A DNA stretch of 64,000 nt from Peribacillus frigoritolerans (GCF_001636405.1 NZ_KV440950.1:2999712-3063711); one strand, 5' to 3'. Shown: positions 46,109 to 55,581, counted from the stretch's first letter. Notes: generated by a model not told the origin, from the sequence alone. Numbers and translations are program-made.

Positions 46109-46306
46109 AAAAGGTAAGACAAAGTTGATTGGAGCGGGTGTACGAGACCCCTGCTTAGAAAAGCGCGTCTTGGGAAGAACCCGCAGGCGATAGCCGAGGG
46201 CCGACCGCCCGCGGAAAGCGAGTGCCCTACGTTCCAATCAACCTCTAAATTGTACAAGCCATAAAAATAGATAAACTCGATTTTTCATCGAGTTTGTCTA
46301 CAGTCT
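46109..46306. repeat. Dispersed GC-rich repeat, family 2, full copy
   Basis: The core is bounded by a perfect 10-bp inverted pair, GTTGATTGGA at about 46125 and TCCAATCAAC at about 46234, and has the shared GCGGAAAGCGAG block. The right part continues through TTGTACAAGCCATAAAAATAG to the hairpin with ATAAACTCGAT and ATCGAGTTTGT and ends CTACAGTCT. Confidence 0.78.
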
Positions 46307-46336
46307 GCCGCCATTAATTTTAATGGCGGTTTTTTA
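46307..46336 (+). terminator. Intrinsic terminator
   Basis: CCGCCATTA (46308-46316) pairs perfectly with TAATGGCGG (46321-46329), then a T run. Confidence 0.9.
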
Positions 46337-46536
46337 AATTTTCATGGATTAACCATTGCCCCTAGGCTATGGCTTCTGGATTTTAATCGATTGGCTTTGG
46401 ATATGATTAAAGGAAACTGAGAAAAATCGTCGAATTGATTAAATGATATACATTATTTAATAAACTTAAATGTTTTGTTTTAGCAATTTCGATGTTTTTC
46501 ATGTAAATGCAGTTAAATCGGAAGGGGAAGTTATAC

Positions 46537-47475
46537 TTGCTGAATGAATTGAAAGTTACTCAAATTACCATTCCATTGCCTTTTAGATTGGACCATGTCC
46601 ATTGTTTCCTAGCGGAAGGTGAAAAAGGATGGACTATAATTGATGCGGGATTAAATAACAAAACGACCAGGGATTTATGGAACCCAATTATCGAAAAACA
46701 CGATATTGCCGATATTATCATCACACATTATCACCCAGATCATTTCGGGTATGCAGGGACCTTACAACAATTGACCTGTGCGAATGTATGGATGACAGAA
46801 GTGGATGAGCAAGCGGGAACTACGTATTGGGAAGCCGATTCGCTAAATCTGCTTAAAGAAAATTACAATGCGTGTGGTATGGAAGAAGATGTCGCCGTGG
46901 CCTTATCCAGTGACGAAAGCGGATTCATGCCCCAAGTAAAACCCTATCCTACCGTAAATCATCATCTTGAAGAAGGAATGAAGCTGCATTTTGGCAAATA
47001 TGAGTATGAAGTGCTTTTCACTCCGGGACATTCTGACGGCCTGATTTCCTTATATAATAAGGAAAATAGCGTCCTGTTCTCGACAGATCATATATTGCCC
47101 AAGATATCTCCAAATATATCTTATTGGTTTAAAGGTTTCAGCAACCCATTGGAAGAGTTTTTTAATTCTTTGAAAAAAATACAAAAGCTTGACGTTGAAT
47201 ATGTCATCCCTTCTCATGGGAAACCGTTTCAAAATGCCAATAAAAGAATTGTTGAATTGTTGGATCACCACCAGGACCGGCTGCATGTAATTCATGAAAA
47301 CATGAAAGAGGCGATTTCTGTAAAAAGTGCTTGCCAGATCTTATTTGGAAATCTGTCCATTCACGAAACAAGATTTGCTGTAGGTGAAACATTGGCACAC
47401 CTAGAATACCTTCTTTTGAATGACCAATGCAGAAAGTTTAAACGTGATGGCAAATGGTATTATCAATCCATCTGA
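46537..47475 (+). CDS. MBL-fold metallo-hydrolase
   Basis: This 312-residue protein has the metallo-beta-lactamase fold with the metal motif THYHPDHFGYAG near residue 70, the third His in FTPGHSDGLISLY near residue 165, the bridging Asp in LFSTDHILP and the last His in PSHGKPF. A C-terminal winged-helix-like part of about 70 residues (HENMKEAISVKSACQILFG) puts it with the LACTB2/YycJ-like glyoxalase II relatives. TTG 46537 is preferred, with GGAAGGGG about 9 bases upstream; the longer frame from 46507 lacks a site. Substrate unknown. Confidence 0.88.
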   Translation: MLNELKVTQITIPLPFRLDHVHCFLAEGEKGWTIIDAGLNNKTTRDLWNPIIEKHDIADIIITHYHPDHFGYAGTLQQLTCANVWMTEVDEQAGTTYWEADSLNLLKENYNACGMEEDVAVALSSDESGFMPQVKPYPTVNHHLEEGMKLHFGKYEYEVLFTPGHSDGLISLYNKENSVLFSTDHILPKISPNISYWFKGFSNPLEEFFNSLKKIQKLDVEYVIPSHGKPFQNANKRIVELLDHHQDRLHVIHENMKEAISVKSACQILFGNLSIHETRFAVGETLAHLEYLLLNDQCRKFKRDGKWYYQSI

Positions 47476-47637
47476 AATTTTTACCAAACTATAGTAAATT
47501 CATCTAAAGCCGCTAATTACTCCATCTTATGTTTATTATCGCTATGGAAAGCTGGCGGGTAAGGGAAATGGAGAAAGGGATACTCGAATACATGCCTGAT
47601 ACAATTGGCAGCCTATAACGGATTCATTGATCGAAAA

Positions 47638-47679
47638 AGAAAAGACCATCGCCCATCATACTTGGGCGGTGGTCTTTTC
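47638..47679 (-). terminator. Terminator of the YerD-type gene
   Basis: AAAAGACCATCGCCCA and TGGGCGGTGGTCTTTT pair over 16 bp with one G-T pair; on the minus strand TTTCTTTTTC follows. Confidence 0.9.
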
Positions 47680-49285
47680 ATTGCCTGGACCCTATTTGTC
47701 CATTAACTTCTTTCATAATATCTTCAAGAGATGTGACAATTCCTTTATCGTCCTTATAGCTAATGTGCTTAGGCTGAAAATGGAGAGGCGATTCTAAACC
47801 AGCTGCGGCTGAGATCCGAAATAATCCTTTTCTAAGGGTTACAAGAAAGTTAACCACACGGTATTTCTTTTCATCGATGACAAGTGCTTTTTGCAATTCC
47901 GGATCAGTGGTGGCTACCCCGACAGGACAAGCATTGGAATGGCATTTCATCGTCTGTATACATCCTATCGCAATCATGAAACCCCGGGCTATGTTAACAA
48001 GGTCTGCTCCCATGGCCAGGGCTATCGCAATTCTATCAGGCGTGAACAATTTTCCGGAGGCGATGATTTTAACCCGATTGCGGACACCGTATTTTTCCAG
48101 TGTCGATACTAAAATCGGTAAAGCGGATTTTATCGGCAATCCTACGCTATCGATCAATTCCTGATAAGAAGCACCCGTGCCGCCTTCACCGCCATCCAAT
48201 GAAATGAAATCCGGACCTTTCCCGGTTTCTTTCATGTAGCTAGCAAGCTCTTCAACACTGTCAGTGCCGCCGATGACCATTTTGATGCCGACCGGGATTC
48301 CAGTATGTTCCCTTATTTTTTCGATAAAATCGCACATGGATTTTACGTCATTGTATTGATGAAACCGATTCGGACTATCAATCGCTTTGTACGGAACGAC
48401 CTTACGGATTTCAGCGATTTCCGGATTCACTTTTTCAGCATCGATATGTCCTCCGCGAGTTTTGGCCCCTTGAGCCAATTTGATTTCAAATGCTTTGATT
48501 TCAGGTATTTCACTTTTTCTTTTTAACTCATCCCAATCCATTTCGCCGGTACTATCCCGAACCCCAAACATGGCTGGACCGATTTGCATGATTATATCGA
48601 CACCGCCAATTAAATGATAAGGAGATAGTCCGCCTTCACCTGTATTCATCCAGGTACCTTTTGCTGCAGCCAATCCCTCAGAAAGCGCAGTGATTGCGTT
48701 CTTTCCCAAAGAGCCATAACTCATGGCTGACATGCCGATAAGGCCTTTTAGCCGAAAAGGATTCTTAGTGTTTGGGCCAATGATTACGGCATCTTCATCA
48801 TCCAATAAGAATGCAGAGGATACTTCATCTTCCCATTTTTCTTCTCGTTGTGAGAAAAGCGGGTCTTTCAATAGAATGTACCTTTTCGTCGTCACTTTAG
48901 TTTCACGATCATATTTTTCTTCTTCGGCCAATTTTGGGAACATGCTATTTTTAACAAAGAAGCCTTCCTCATCAAAATCCCGTTTTGAGCCAAAACCTAT
49001 GACATCCCGTAAATATTTTGAACTTTTCACCATATGTTCATAGTCATCACGGGAAAAGGGTTTTCCTTCGTTATCACTGTTAAACCAATATTGCCGCATC
49101 TCAGGTCCGATTTTTTCCAGAAAGTATCGTATTCTCCCGAGCACGGGGTAATTTCTTAAAATTGCATGATGCTTCTGCATGCGATCAAAGAAAATCATAT
49201 AAAGTATTAGTAAGACCAAAACGATGATAATGATGAAAACAACGGTAAATCCAAGGATAATTAAAAGATTTGCGATGCCACTCAT
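47678..49285 (-). CDS. FMN-binding glutamate synthase family protein (YerD type)
   Basis: This 535-residue protein has an N-terminal membrane helix (residues 5-33) and a domain like the central and FMN domains of glutamate synthase large subunit. Marks are GLIGMSAMSYGSLGKNA near residue 182, ISLDGGEGGTGASYQELI near residue 346 and the Fe-S-like Cys cluster CIQTMKCHSNACPVGVATTD near residue 449. It lacks the glutaminase domain, as does Bacillus subtilis YerD, so it is not a full glutamate synthase; its reaction is not established. AGGAGGG precedes ATG 49285 on the minus strand. Single gene. Confidence 0.92.
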   Translation of the reverse strand: MSGIANLLIILGFTVVFIIIIVLVLLILYMIFFDRMQKHHAILRNYPVLGRIRYFLEKIGPEMRQYWFNSDNEGKPFSRDDYEHMVKSSKYLRDVIGFGSKRDFDEEGFFVKNSMFPKLAEEEKYDRETKVTTKRYILLKDPLFSQREEKWEDEVSSAFLLDDEDAVIIGPNTKNPFRLKGLIGMSAMSYGSLGKNAITALSEGLAAAKGTWMNTGEGGLSPYHLIGGVDIIMQIGPAMFGVRDSTGEMDWDELKRKSEIPEIKAFEIKLAQGAKTRGGHIDAEKVNPEIAEIRKVVPYKAIDSPNRFHQYNDVKSMCDFIEKIREHTGIPVGIKMVIGGTDSVEELASYMKETGKGPDFISLDGGEGGTGASYQELIDSVGLPIKSALPILVSTLEKYGVRNRVKIIASGKLFTPDRIAIALAMGADLVNIARGFMIAIGCIQTMKCHSNACPVGVATTDPELQKALVIDEKKYRVVNFLVTLRKGLFRISAAAGLESPLHFQPKHISYKDDKGIVTSLEDIMKEVNGQIGSRQ

Positions 49286-49426
49286 TCAATCCCTCCTGAT
49301 ATGCAAAAAAATCATGTATTTTTAATCTACTCGGTAATTCGATCAATTATACAGAATTCCAATGCAAGGCTTTAATAGGGATGGAACGAAAATAATTTAA
49401 ATAGGCAATATTGTTCTCAATTTCTT

Positions 49427-50521
49427 TCAACTTCTCCTTTTCGATTGGCTTACCCAAATGGCTAACTGTAAAGTTATGGCATCCTGCAGCACCTGTGGAT
49501 TATATCCGGTAATGTCCTTGATTTTTTTCAATCGGTATATAAGGGAATTACGATGGATAAACATTCTTTTGGCACATTCCCCGATATTTAGGTTACTTTG
49601 GAAAAATTGTTGCAGAGTCTCAATCAACTTTTCGGATAAGCTGCCTAAAATTCTTTCCTGAAATTGCTGTTTCGTCCGCTCATCTATCCTTTCCAACAGG
49701 GCTTTTGTTTCCACATCAGTATATCTAGATAAAGCTTGTTTGGCTTCACCCAGTAAAAGTGCTGTTTCAGCTTCGCGGAAAGAGTGGACGATGGATGATT
49801 CCTTATCCACGATAGAGCCCAAACCGATTCGTATAACGAAGTCTTTTGCTTTTAATTGTTTGATGGCTGAATCCAGTCTTTTGTCAATGTTATTTCCGCT
49901 TAGCGCCATAGTGAGAATGAAAACCCGATTCACACTCAAGAACCCAACAAGGGCATACTGGGAACCAAAAACAGTTTCAGTCATCTGAATCAGCTCATTC
50001 TTATTTAACGGATTTAATTTCATTTCCATTACCCCCACTTGATAGGGAGGTTCTAATTTCATTCCAATCAGTTCAAGTCTCTGATCAATCGAATGCTGAT
50101 TGATATCTTCCTTTAATAAGTCTTCAAATACCAATTCTTTCAAGTGTTGTTTCCATTCGAGTTGTTCCGCTATAAAAGCTTGATGAAGCATCATTTCCGT
50201 TATCATTTTCACCAATTCGCCGAATTCCAAAAGTTCAGTCGGATCTCCGGTGATCCCGATGACGCCTATAATTACATTTTGAAAATTAATCGGCAAATTA
50301 ATTCCAGGAAGGACACCTACCCATTGATGACGATCATTTTCGGGAATGATTAACGGCTTTCCCGTTTTCAGTACTTCCATTGCTCCTAAATGCAATTGGT
50401 CGATGCGTTCATGATTTCCGGAAGCGATGATGATTCCTTTATCATCCATAATATTAATGTTTCTGTTAAGTCTATTGGTGGTTTGTTTGACAATTTCCAT
50501 TGCAATTTCTTGGGTCAGCAT
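49427..50521 (-). CDS. CdaR family sugar-diacid/glycerate regulator
   Basis: This 364-residue activator has an N-terminal sugar-diacid-recognition domain (QTTNRLNRNINIMDDKGIIIASG) and a C-terminal PucR-type helix-turn-helix (NLNIGECAKRMFIHRNSLIYR near residue 310). CdaR of Escherichia coli switches on glucarate, galactarate and glycerate genes. Here it lies divergent to glycerate kinase and a GntP permease, which are its likely targets, with glycerate as the likely signal. The start at 50521 has AAAAGGATGACTTG upstream on the minus strand. Confidence 0.9.
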   Translation of the reverse strand: MLTQEIAMEIVKQTTNRLNRNINIMDDKGIIIASGNHERIDQLHLGAMEVLKTGKPLIIPENDRHQWVGVLPGINLPINFQNVIIGVIGITGDPTELLEFGELVKMITEMMLHQAFIAEQLEWKQHLKELVFEDLLKEDINQHSIDQRLELIGMKLEPPYQVGVMEMKLNPLNKNELIQMTETVFGSQYALVGFLSVNRVFILTMALSGNNIDKRLDSAIKQLKAKDFVIRIGLGSIVDKESSIVHSFREAETALLLGEAKQALSRYTDVETKALLERIDERTKQQFQERILGSLSEKLIETLQQFFQSNLNIGECAKRMFIHRNSLIYRLKKIKDITGYNPQVLQDAITLQLAIWVSQSKRRS

Positions 50522-50814
50522 TCAAGTCATCCTTTTAGAGTTTTTTTATTTGCTAACAGAATGGTGATCATATTTTAAGCAAACAAGCTATGATTTTTCA
50601 TGTAAAGAGGGATCGTCGAAAGTTTAAGCCTTTAGCTATCTTATACTTTAGGAAAATAGGAAAATAACAGAAAAGACAAATTATTTTTTCTGTATAGTAT
50701 AACCAAAAAAATCCAATATGTCATACTTATTTTCGTTTAGAATGAACGATGATTAAAATATTTCCGAAGATTATAATTAATTGATATAAAAATATATTCA
50801 AAGGGGAACTGAGC

Positions 50815-51960
50815 ATGAAAATTGTTATTGCACCAGATTCCTATAAAGGAAGTTTATCAGCAACAGAAGCTTCAAAAGCTATTGAGCGAGGAATCAGGAA
50901 GGCACTGCCGGATGCGTACACAATATTGGTTCCTGCGGCGGATGGCGGGGAAGGCACGATGGATAGTCTTGTAGCAGCTACAAATGGTCGAAAAGTTGAA
51001 GTGACCGTTAAAGGACCTTTACTTGAAGATGTTCAGGCAGCATATGCAATCTTGGGCGATCAAAAAACTTGTGTAATTGAAATGGCTAGTGCATCTGGTC
51101 TTTGCCTTGTCGATTCAGCTGAGTTGAACCCATTGATCACTACTTCATACGGGACAGGGGAGCTTATTCAAAAGGCATTGAATGATGGCTGTCGAAAGTT
51201 CATTTTAGCGATTGGCGGAAGCGCTACCAACGATGGCGGAGTCGGTATGCTCCAGGCTTTGGGAATGAAGGTGTTTGATGAAGAAGGTAAAACTCTTGGA
51301 TACGGAGGTGCCGAATTATCACGGATATCAAACATTAATACGGAGGATTTTGATTCCAGAATAGCGGATTCTGAATTTTTGATTGCCTCGGATGTCCAAA
51401 ATCCGTTAGTCGGTCCTGATGGGGCATCAAGGGTATTCGGACCTCAAAAAGGGGCGACTCCTGACATGGTTGAAATGCTTGATAAGGCTTTATCATCATG
51501 GGCTGATTTGGTGGAAATCAAAACAGGCATACACTTGCATGATAAAGCAGGTGCTGGTGCTGCAGGAGGAATTGGAGGTGCATTTCAAGCCTTTTTCCGT
51601 GCAGAAACAAAAAGGGGCATCGATATTGTCATGGAGTATACGAAACTGGGTGAAAAAATGTCCGGTGCCGATTGTGTCTTTACCGGTGAGGGCCAAATCG
51701 ATTACCAGACTGCTTCAGGCAAAACACCCATGGGAGTTGCACAAGAAGCCAAAAAGCATGGTATTCCGGTATTTGTTTTGGCTGGATCGATCGGAACAGG
51801 TATTGAAGTTTTATATGACCACGGAATAACGAGTGTTCATAGTTTGGTGAACGCTCCCATGCCTTTAAAGGAAGCAATGGAAAGAGGAGCTGAATTGTTG
51901 GAAGTTTCAGCCGAGCAAGTAATGCGGGCTTTTTTGGCAGCGATCAAAAATAGGGGGTAA
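50815..51960 (+). CDS. Glycerate kinase
   Basis: This 381-residue enzyme of the GarK/GlxK family phosphorylates D-glycerate to a phosphoglycerate that enters glycolysis. Family blocks are KIVIAPDSYKGSLSATEAS at the N-terminus, VPAADGGEGTMDSLVAAT near residue 40, AIGGSATNDGGVGMLQALG near residue 130 and VFTGEGQIDYQTASGKTP near residue 286. AAGGGGAAC precedes ATG 50815. The permease gene follows after 4 bases, so the two are co-translated, and the divergent CdaR gene probably controls both. Confidence 0.94.
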   Translation: MKIVIAPDSYKGSLSATEASKAIERGIRKALPDAYTILVPAADGGEGTMDSLVAATNGRKVEVTVKGPLLEDVQAAYAILGDQKTCVIEMASASGLCLVDSAELNPLITTSYGTGELIQKALNDGCRKFILAIGGSATNDGGVGMLQALGMKVFDEEGKTLGYGGAELSRISNINTEDFDSRIADSEFLIASDVQNPLVGPDGASRVFGPQKGATPDMVEMLDKALSSWADLVEIKTGIHLHDKAGAGAAGGIGGAFQAFFRAETKRGIDIVMEYTKLGEKMSGADCVFTGEGQIDYQTASGKTPMGVAQEAKKHGIPVFVLAGSIGTGIEVLYDHGITSVHSLVNAPMPLKEAMERGAELLEVSAEQVMRAFLAAIKNRG

Positions 51961-51964
51961 TCTT

Positions 51965-53311
51965 ATGTTATTTATTGTTTTGGCCATCGGCGTGTTTTTA
52001 ATTGTTTTTGCGACAACTAAATTCAAGCTGCATCCGTTCTTATCGCTTCTATTAGGCACTTTATTTGTGGGTTTTGCTTCTGGAATGCCTCTGGATCAGA
52101 TTGTTGAGAATATCAACGGCGGTTTTGGCGGATTGATGACAAGCATTGGACTTGTAATCGTTTTCGGTACAATAATCGGGACCATTTTGGAAAAGGCCGG
52201 TGCCGCATTAAGAATGGCCGAAGTTGTATTGAGGATTGTCGGCCCTAAAAGACCGCAGCTTGCGATGAGTATGATTGGCTTTATCGTATCCATACCCGTT
52301 TTTTGCGATTCAGGTTTCGTTATTTTATCGAGCTTAAGAAAAGCGTTGGCAAGACGCGCAAAAGTAGCGGTTGCTTCCATGTCAGTTGCACTTGCAACTG
52401 GTTTGTATGCGACACATACACTTGTACCCCCAACCCCGGGGCCAATTGCGGCAGCCGGGAATATCGGAGCGGACGGATACTTGGGGACCGTCATTTTGAT
52501 AGGTCTAATTACGGCCATTCCAGCTGCACTTGCTGGTTATATATGGTCAATGAAAGTAGCGACCAAGATAGAAGTTGAAGATGACCGAAGTGACCTGGAT
52601 TACGATTATGATGAAATTGTCCGTTCATTCGGCAAGATGCCTTCTGCCTTACAATCATTTTTACCGATCGTTTTACCGATTGTCCTGATTGGAGCCAGTT
52701 CTGTATTAACGCTCTTTGGGACAGAGGGGGGGATCGCCGCATTTTTCGTATTCTTGGGCCAGCCGGTCATCGCATTGCTCGTCGGAGTGATTTCCGCTCT
52801 GACATTGCTGCCTAAGTATGATGAAGAAACATTAACAAACTGGATAGGAGCCGCCTTATTGGATGCTGCGCCAATTTTATTGATCACCGGGGCGGGCGGA
52901 GCATTTGGTACCGTCATTAAAAACACGGGGATTGCAGACATCATCCAAAGTTGGGATATGGGCAGCATCTTTAGCGGTTCCTTGTTCCTGTTGGTCCCGT
53001 TCCTAATTGCTGCTGGGGTGAAAACGGCCCAGGGTTCTTCGACAGCATCACTGGTCATCACTTCATCTTTGATTGCCCCCATGCTTCCAACGTTGGGGAT
53101 TGAAGGGGCTATTCCTCTTGCATTGGTAGTCATGGCTGTTGGAGCAGGTGCGATGACAGTAAGCCATGTAAATGATAGCTTTTTCTGGGTGGTCACCCAA
53201 TTTAGCGGGATGAAAGTGACGGATGCCTATAAAGCTCAAACGATGGCTACCTTAATACAAGGAGTGGTCACGATTATCACGACGATGATATTGTGGGTCA
53301 TTCTTGTGTAA
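51965..53311 (+). CDS. GntP family permease, likely glycerate importer
   Basis: This 448-residue membrane protein with about twelve helices is a gluconate:proton symporter family member. Family blocks are IVFGTIIGTILEKAGAA near residue 61, PVFCDSGFVILSSL near residue 108, HTLVPPTPGPIAAAGNIGAD near residue 151 and KTAQGSSTASLVITSS near residue 355. As the partner of glycerate kinase it most likely imports D-glycerate. TAGGGGGTAAT precedes ATG 51965, overlapping the stop of the kinase gene. Confidence 0.92.
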   Translation: MLFIVLAIGVFLIVFATTKFKLHPFLSLLLGTLFVGFASGMPLDQIVENINGGFGGLMTSIGLVIVFGTIIGTILEKAGAALRMAEVVLRIVGPKRPQLAMSMIGFIVSIPVFCDSGFVILSSLRKALARRAKVAVASMSVALATGLYATHTLVPPTPGPIAAAGNIGADGYLGTVILIGLITAIPAALAGYIWSMKVATKIEVEDDRSDLDYDYDEIVRSFGKMPSALQSFLPIVLPIVLIGASSVLTLFGTEGGIAAFFVFLGQPVIALLVGVISALTLLPKYDEETLTNWIGAALLDAAPILLITGAGGAFGTVIKNTGIADIIQSWDMGSIFSGSLFLLVPFLIAAGVKTAQGSSTASLVITSSLIAPMLPTLGIEGAIPLALVVMAVGAGAMTVSHVNDSFFWVVTQFSGMKVTDAYKAQTMATLIQGVVTIITTMILWVILV

Positions 53312-53329
53312 TATTAATATTGGAAAAAC

Positions 53330-53358
53330 GGAGAGGCGTGAACCGCTTCTCTTTTTTA
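53330..53358 (+). terminator. Intrinsic terminator
   Basis: GAGAGGCG (53331-53338) pairs with CGCTTCTC (53344-53351) with one G-T pair, then a T run. Confidence 0.85.
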
Positions 53359-53410
53359 TGCTTTAAATAAAATATATTTTCATTTTTATGGTGTTGTAAG
53401 AACTAAAATA

Positions 53411-53458
53411 GTGTATGATGCATAGTATAAGGTATGGTGTACGTCACATAGTATAGAG
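53411..53458 (+). promoter_or_regulatory. Direct repeats before padR gene, likely operator
   Basis: GTGTATGATGCATAGTATAA (53411-53430) and GTGTACGTCACATAGTATAG (53437-53456) repeat with a 26-base period, differing at 5 positions, directly before the ribosome site of the PadR gene. Confidence 0.6.
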
Positions 53459-53471
53459 AAGGGGTGATTGG

Positions 53472-53819
53472 ATGAGCACTTTACTGAATTCATTAACCAC
53501 TGAGCTGCGCAGAGGCACTTTGACGTTAGCTGTCTTAAGTCAGCTCAAAACTCCGCAGTATGGGTACTCGCTTGTCCAGCGTTTAGAGAAGTCTGGAATT
53601 ACCATTGATCAAAGTACTTTATATCCTTTGCTTCGCCGCCTGGAAAAACAAGAATTGGTGACCAGCAGCTGGGATACCTCTGAAAGTAGACCGCGTAAGT
53701 ACTATTCTTTAAGTGATTATGGGGGAGAAATCTTCACGCAGTTAAAGGAAGAATGGGAAAAAACTTCTCAAGAGCTTTATATATTATTAAAAGGAGAGGG
53801 AGAAGATGGAGCTGATTGA
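53472..53819 (+). CDS. PadR family transcriptional regulator
   Basis: This 115-residue protein has the PadR winged helix: LTLAVLSQLKTPQYGYSLV, STLYPLLRRLEKQELVTSSW and PRKYYSLSDYGGEIF. It probably represses its own two-gene operon through the direct repeats upstream. GAAGGGGTGATT precedes ATG 53472, and the next gene overlaps its end by 14 bases, a pairing seen often between PadR and HAAS-domain membrane proteins. Confidence 0.92.
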   Translation: MSTLLNSLTTELRRGTLTLAVLSQLKTPQYGYSLVQRLEKSGITIDQSTLYPLLRRLEKQELVTSSWDTSESRPRKYYSLSDYGGEIFTQLKEEWEKTSQELYILLKGEGEDGAD

Positions 53820-54795
53820 ACTTTATATTCAGGAAGTGACCCGCAGGCTGCCAGAAAAAAACCGGGCGGATATTGCGCTTGAGCTTCAATCCACAATCGA
53901 AGATATGCTTCCGGAGGATTATACGGAGCAAGACGTGAAAACGGTACTTTTAAAATTAGGAGATCCGGTTACACTGGCAAGTGGTTATCGCGATCGGCCA
54001 ATGCATCTGATCGGGCCTCGTTATTATGATGTTTATATCAGTCTGTTGAAAATGATTTTACCAATCGCTGCAGTCATTTCACTGATCGCATTAGTAGGGG
54101 ATAATCCGTTTCGGGATACGGGGAATACGGTTATGGAAGCAATTTTAAAAATAATCGGGAAAGGAATTTCAGGTATCATCAGTACAGGTATCCAAGTGTT
54201 TTTCTGGTTAACGCTTTCATTTGCCATTTTAGAACGCTTGGACACTTCAAAAGACCAGTCGCCCGTAACAAAAGACTTGAAACCATGGACACCGGAAAAC
54301 TTAAAAGATATTCCGAACATTTCAAAGAAAAAAGCGGTCCCTATGATCGAGGTTTTTGCAAGTTTGTTAGGCCTTTCTGTATTCGCAGCCCTTTATTTCA
54401 ATGCAGCAAACCTGTTAGGCGTCTATGAAAAAAGAAATGGCAGTCTCATTTTCGTGACACCTTCTTTTAATCAAGATGTATTGAATTCCTATTGGCTGCT
54501 GGTATCTTGCGTCATTATCATTGGGGTGCTCTTAGCGATATATAAATTATTTTTAGGTCGATGGACCCTGAAATTAGCTTTTTTTCATGCCATATACCAG
54601 CTGTTGTACACTCTGGCTTTCATCATCATCATCAGTAATCCTGATTTATTGAACCCGGAATTCCTTGCATACCAAAGAACACTATTCTCAATCGATGAAT
54701 GGAAAAGCTCGATATACTGGGGTCTCATACTCATCTCCATCATTTTTGCCGCCTACGATACCTATCAAGGCTTCCGAAAGGCAAAAATCCGTTAA
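53806..54795 (+). CDS. HAAS-domain membrane protein, PadR partner
   Basis: This 329-residue protein starts with a HAAS-type helical domain (ELIELYIQEVTRRLPEKNRA, then LKLGDPVTLASGYRDRP), which is the usual partner of PadR regulators, followed by six or so membrane helices. Such proteins are thought to act as membrane-bound signal or stress sensors working with PadR, but the ligand is unknown. AAGGAGAGGGAG inside the padR gene precedes ATG 53806. Confidence 0.85.
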   Translation: MELIELYIQEVTRRLPEKNRADIALELQSTIEDMLPEDYTEQDVKTVLLKLGDPVTLASGYRDRPMHLIGPRYYDVYISLLKMILPIAAVISLIALVGDNPFRDTGNTVMEAILKIIGKGISGIISTGIQVFFWLTLSFAILERLDTSKDQSPVTKDLKPWTPENLKDIPNISKKKAVPMIEVFASLLGLSVFAALYFNAANLLGVYEKRNGSLIFVTPSFNQDVLNSYWLLVSCVIIIGVLLAIYKLFLGRWTLKLAFFHAIYQLLYTLAFIIIISNPDLLNPEFLAYQRTLFSIDEWKSSIYWGLILISIIFAAYDTYQGFRKAKIR

Positions 54796-54823
54796 GGCAC
54801 AGCATCTTAGCTGTGTTTTTTTT
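54796..54823 (+). terminator. Intrinsic terminator after HAAS gene
   Basis: CACAGC pairs with GCTGTG across 6 bases, then a T run. Confidence 0.82.
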
Positions 54824-54896
54824 GTTTAAATATTTTGTGAAGTGAAAGGTGAGCTGATACAAGCCTGAAAGATTATTTCTCAAGATACAAGGGACA

Positions 54897-54952
54897 ACAA
54901 AAAAACACCTCATATGTCATATAGTTTATAACTAACTATACAGCATATGGGG
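54897..54952 (-). terminator. Terminator of iseA
   Basis: On the minus strand CCCCATATG and CATATGAGG enclose a 27-base loop and are followed by TGTTTTTTTG. Confidence 0.75.
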
Positions 54953-54973
54953 CGTTATATTTAAACCGATGTT

Positions 54974-55501
54974 TTATTGAACTGCATCGAACTGATTGAC
55001 TTTCCAAGCGGAACCGGACTTATAGAAGGTAACCGTTCTTTTTACTGACTCACCGTCGACTGTAGGTACAGTTAAATTGTATGACCTAACGTTTTGTTTT
55101 TGATAGGCCAATTTAATTTTGGCTTTTTTCCACTCTAACATGCTAAAGCCATCTCCGACAGGACGTGCTAATTTCCCTTTATGGGTAATGTAATTATATT
55201 TAGTCAGTCCTTTTTCAATTGCATTATTAGTAAATGTCTCTGCTAAGTAGGTAGTCAATTTATCTTTTGTATTAAACTCTTGGCAAAGGTATGAATACTC
55301 TGTCCCTTTATAATTGAAAGTTTTTTGTGAACATGAACGGGTTTTGTATCCATGTAAAGCATTCCAAAAATGTTTGCTGGCATTATCGGCTATCTTTAAT
55401 GCATTTGCGTCAGACAATGATGTCGTTTTTGCGGTAACCGGACCACTTAATGTGAAAAGTAAAATGATAATGGATAATAACATACCTAAAAGTTTTTTCA
55501 T
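54974..55501 (-). CDS. iseA: IseA-like inhibitor of cell-wall DL-endopeptidases
   Basis: This 175-residue secreted protein has a signal peptide (KKLLGMLLSIIILLFTLSG, cut after VTAK) and one domain with ALKIADNASKHFWNALHGYK near residue 34, two cysteines (SCSQKTF and YLCQEF), and a C-terminal TVTFYKSGSAWKVNQF. Size and layout match Bacillus IseA (YoeB), which binds and blocks NlpC/P60 endopeptidases such as LytE and CwlS. A WalR box lies upstream, as expected for iseA. ATG 55501 follows GGGGAG on the minus strand. Confidence 0.82.
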   Translation of the reverse strand: MKKLLGMLLSIIILLFTLSGPVTAKTTSLSDANALKIADNASKHFWNALHGYKTRSCSQKTFNYKGTEYSYLCQEFNTKDKLTTYLAETFTNNAIEKGLTKYNYITHKGKLARPVGDGFSMLEWKKAKIKLAYQKQNVRSYNLTVPTVDGESVKRTVTFYKSGSAWKVNQFDAVQ

Positions 55502-55564
55502 ATCATATCTCCCCAATCCCTAATAGGATACTTATGTAACGAAAGTTTAATAAATATTACAATT

Positions 55565-55581
55565 GTTACATTTATATTACA
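55565..55581 (-). promoter_or_regulatory. WalR box upstream of iseA
   Basis: On the minus strand the sequence is TGTAAT-ATAAA-TGTAAC, an exact fit to the WalR direct repeat TGTWAH-N5-TGTWAH. It lies about 64 bases before the iseA start. Confidence 0.85.
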
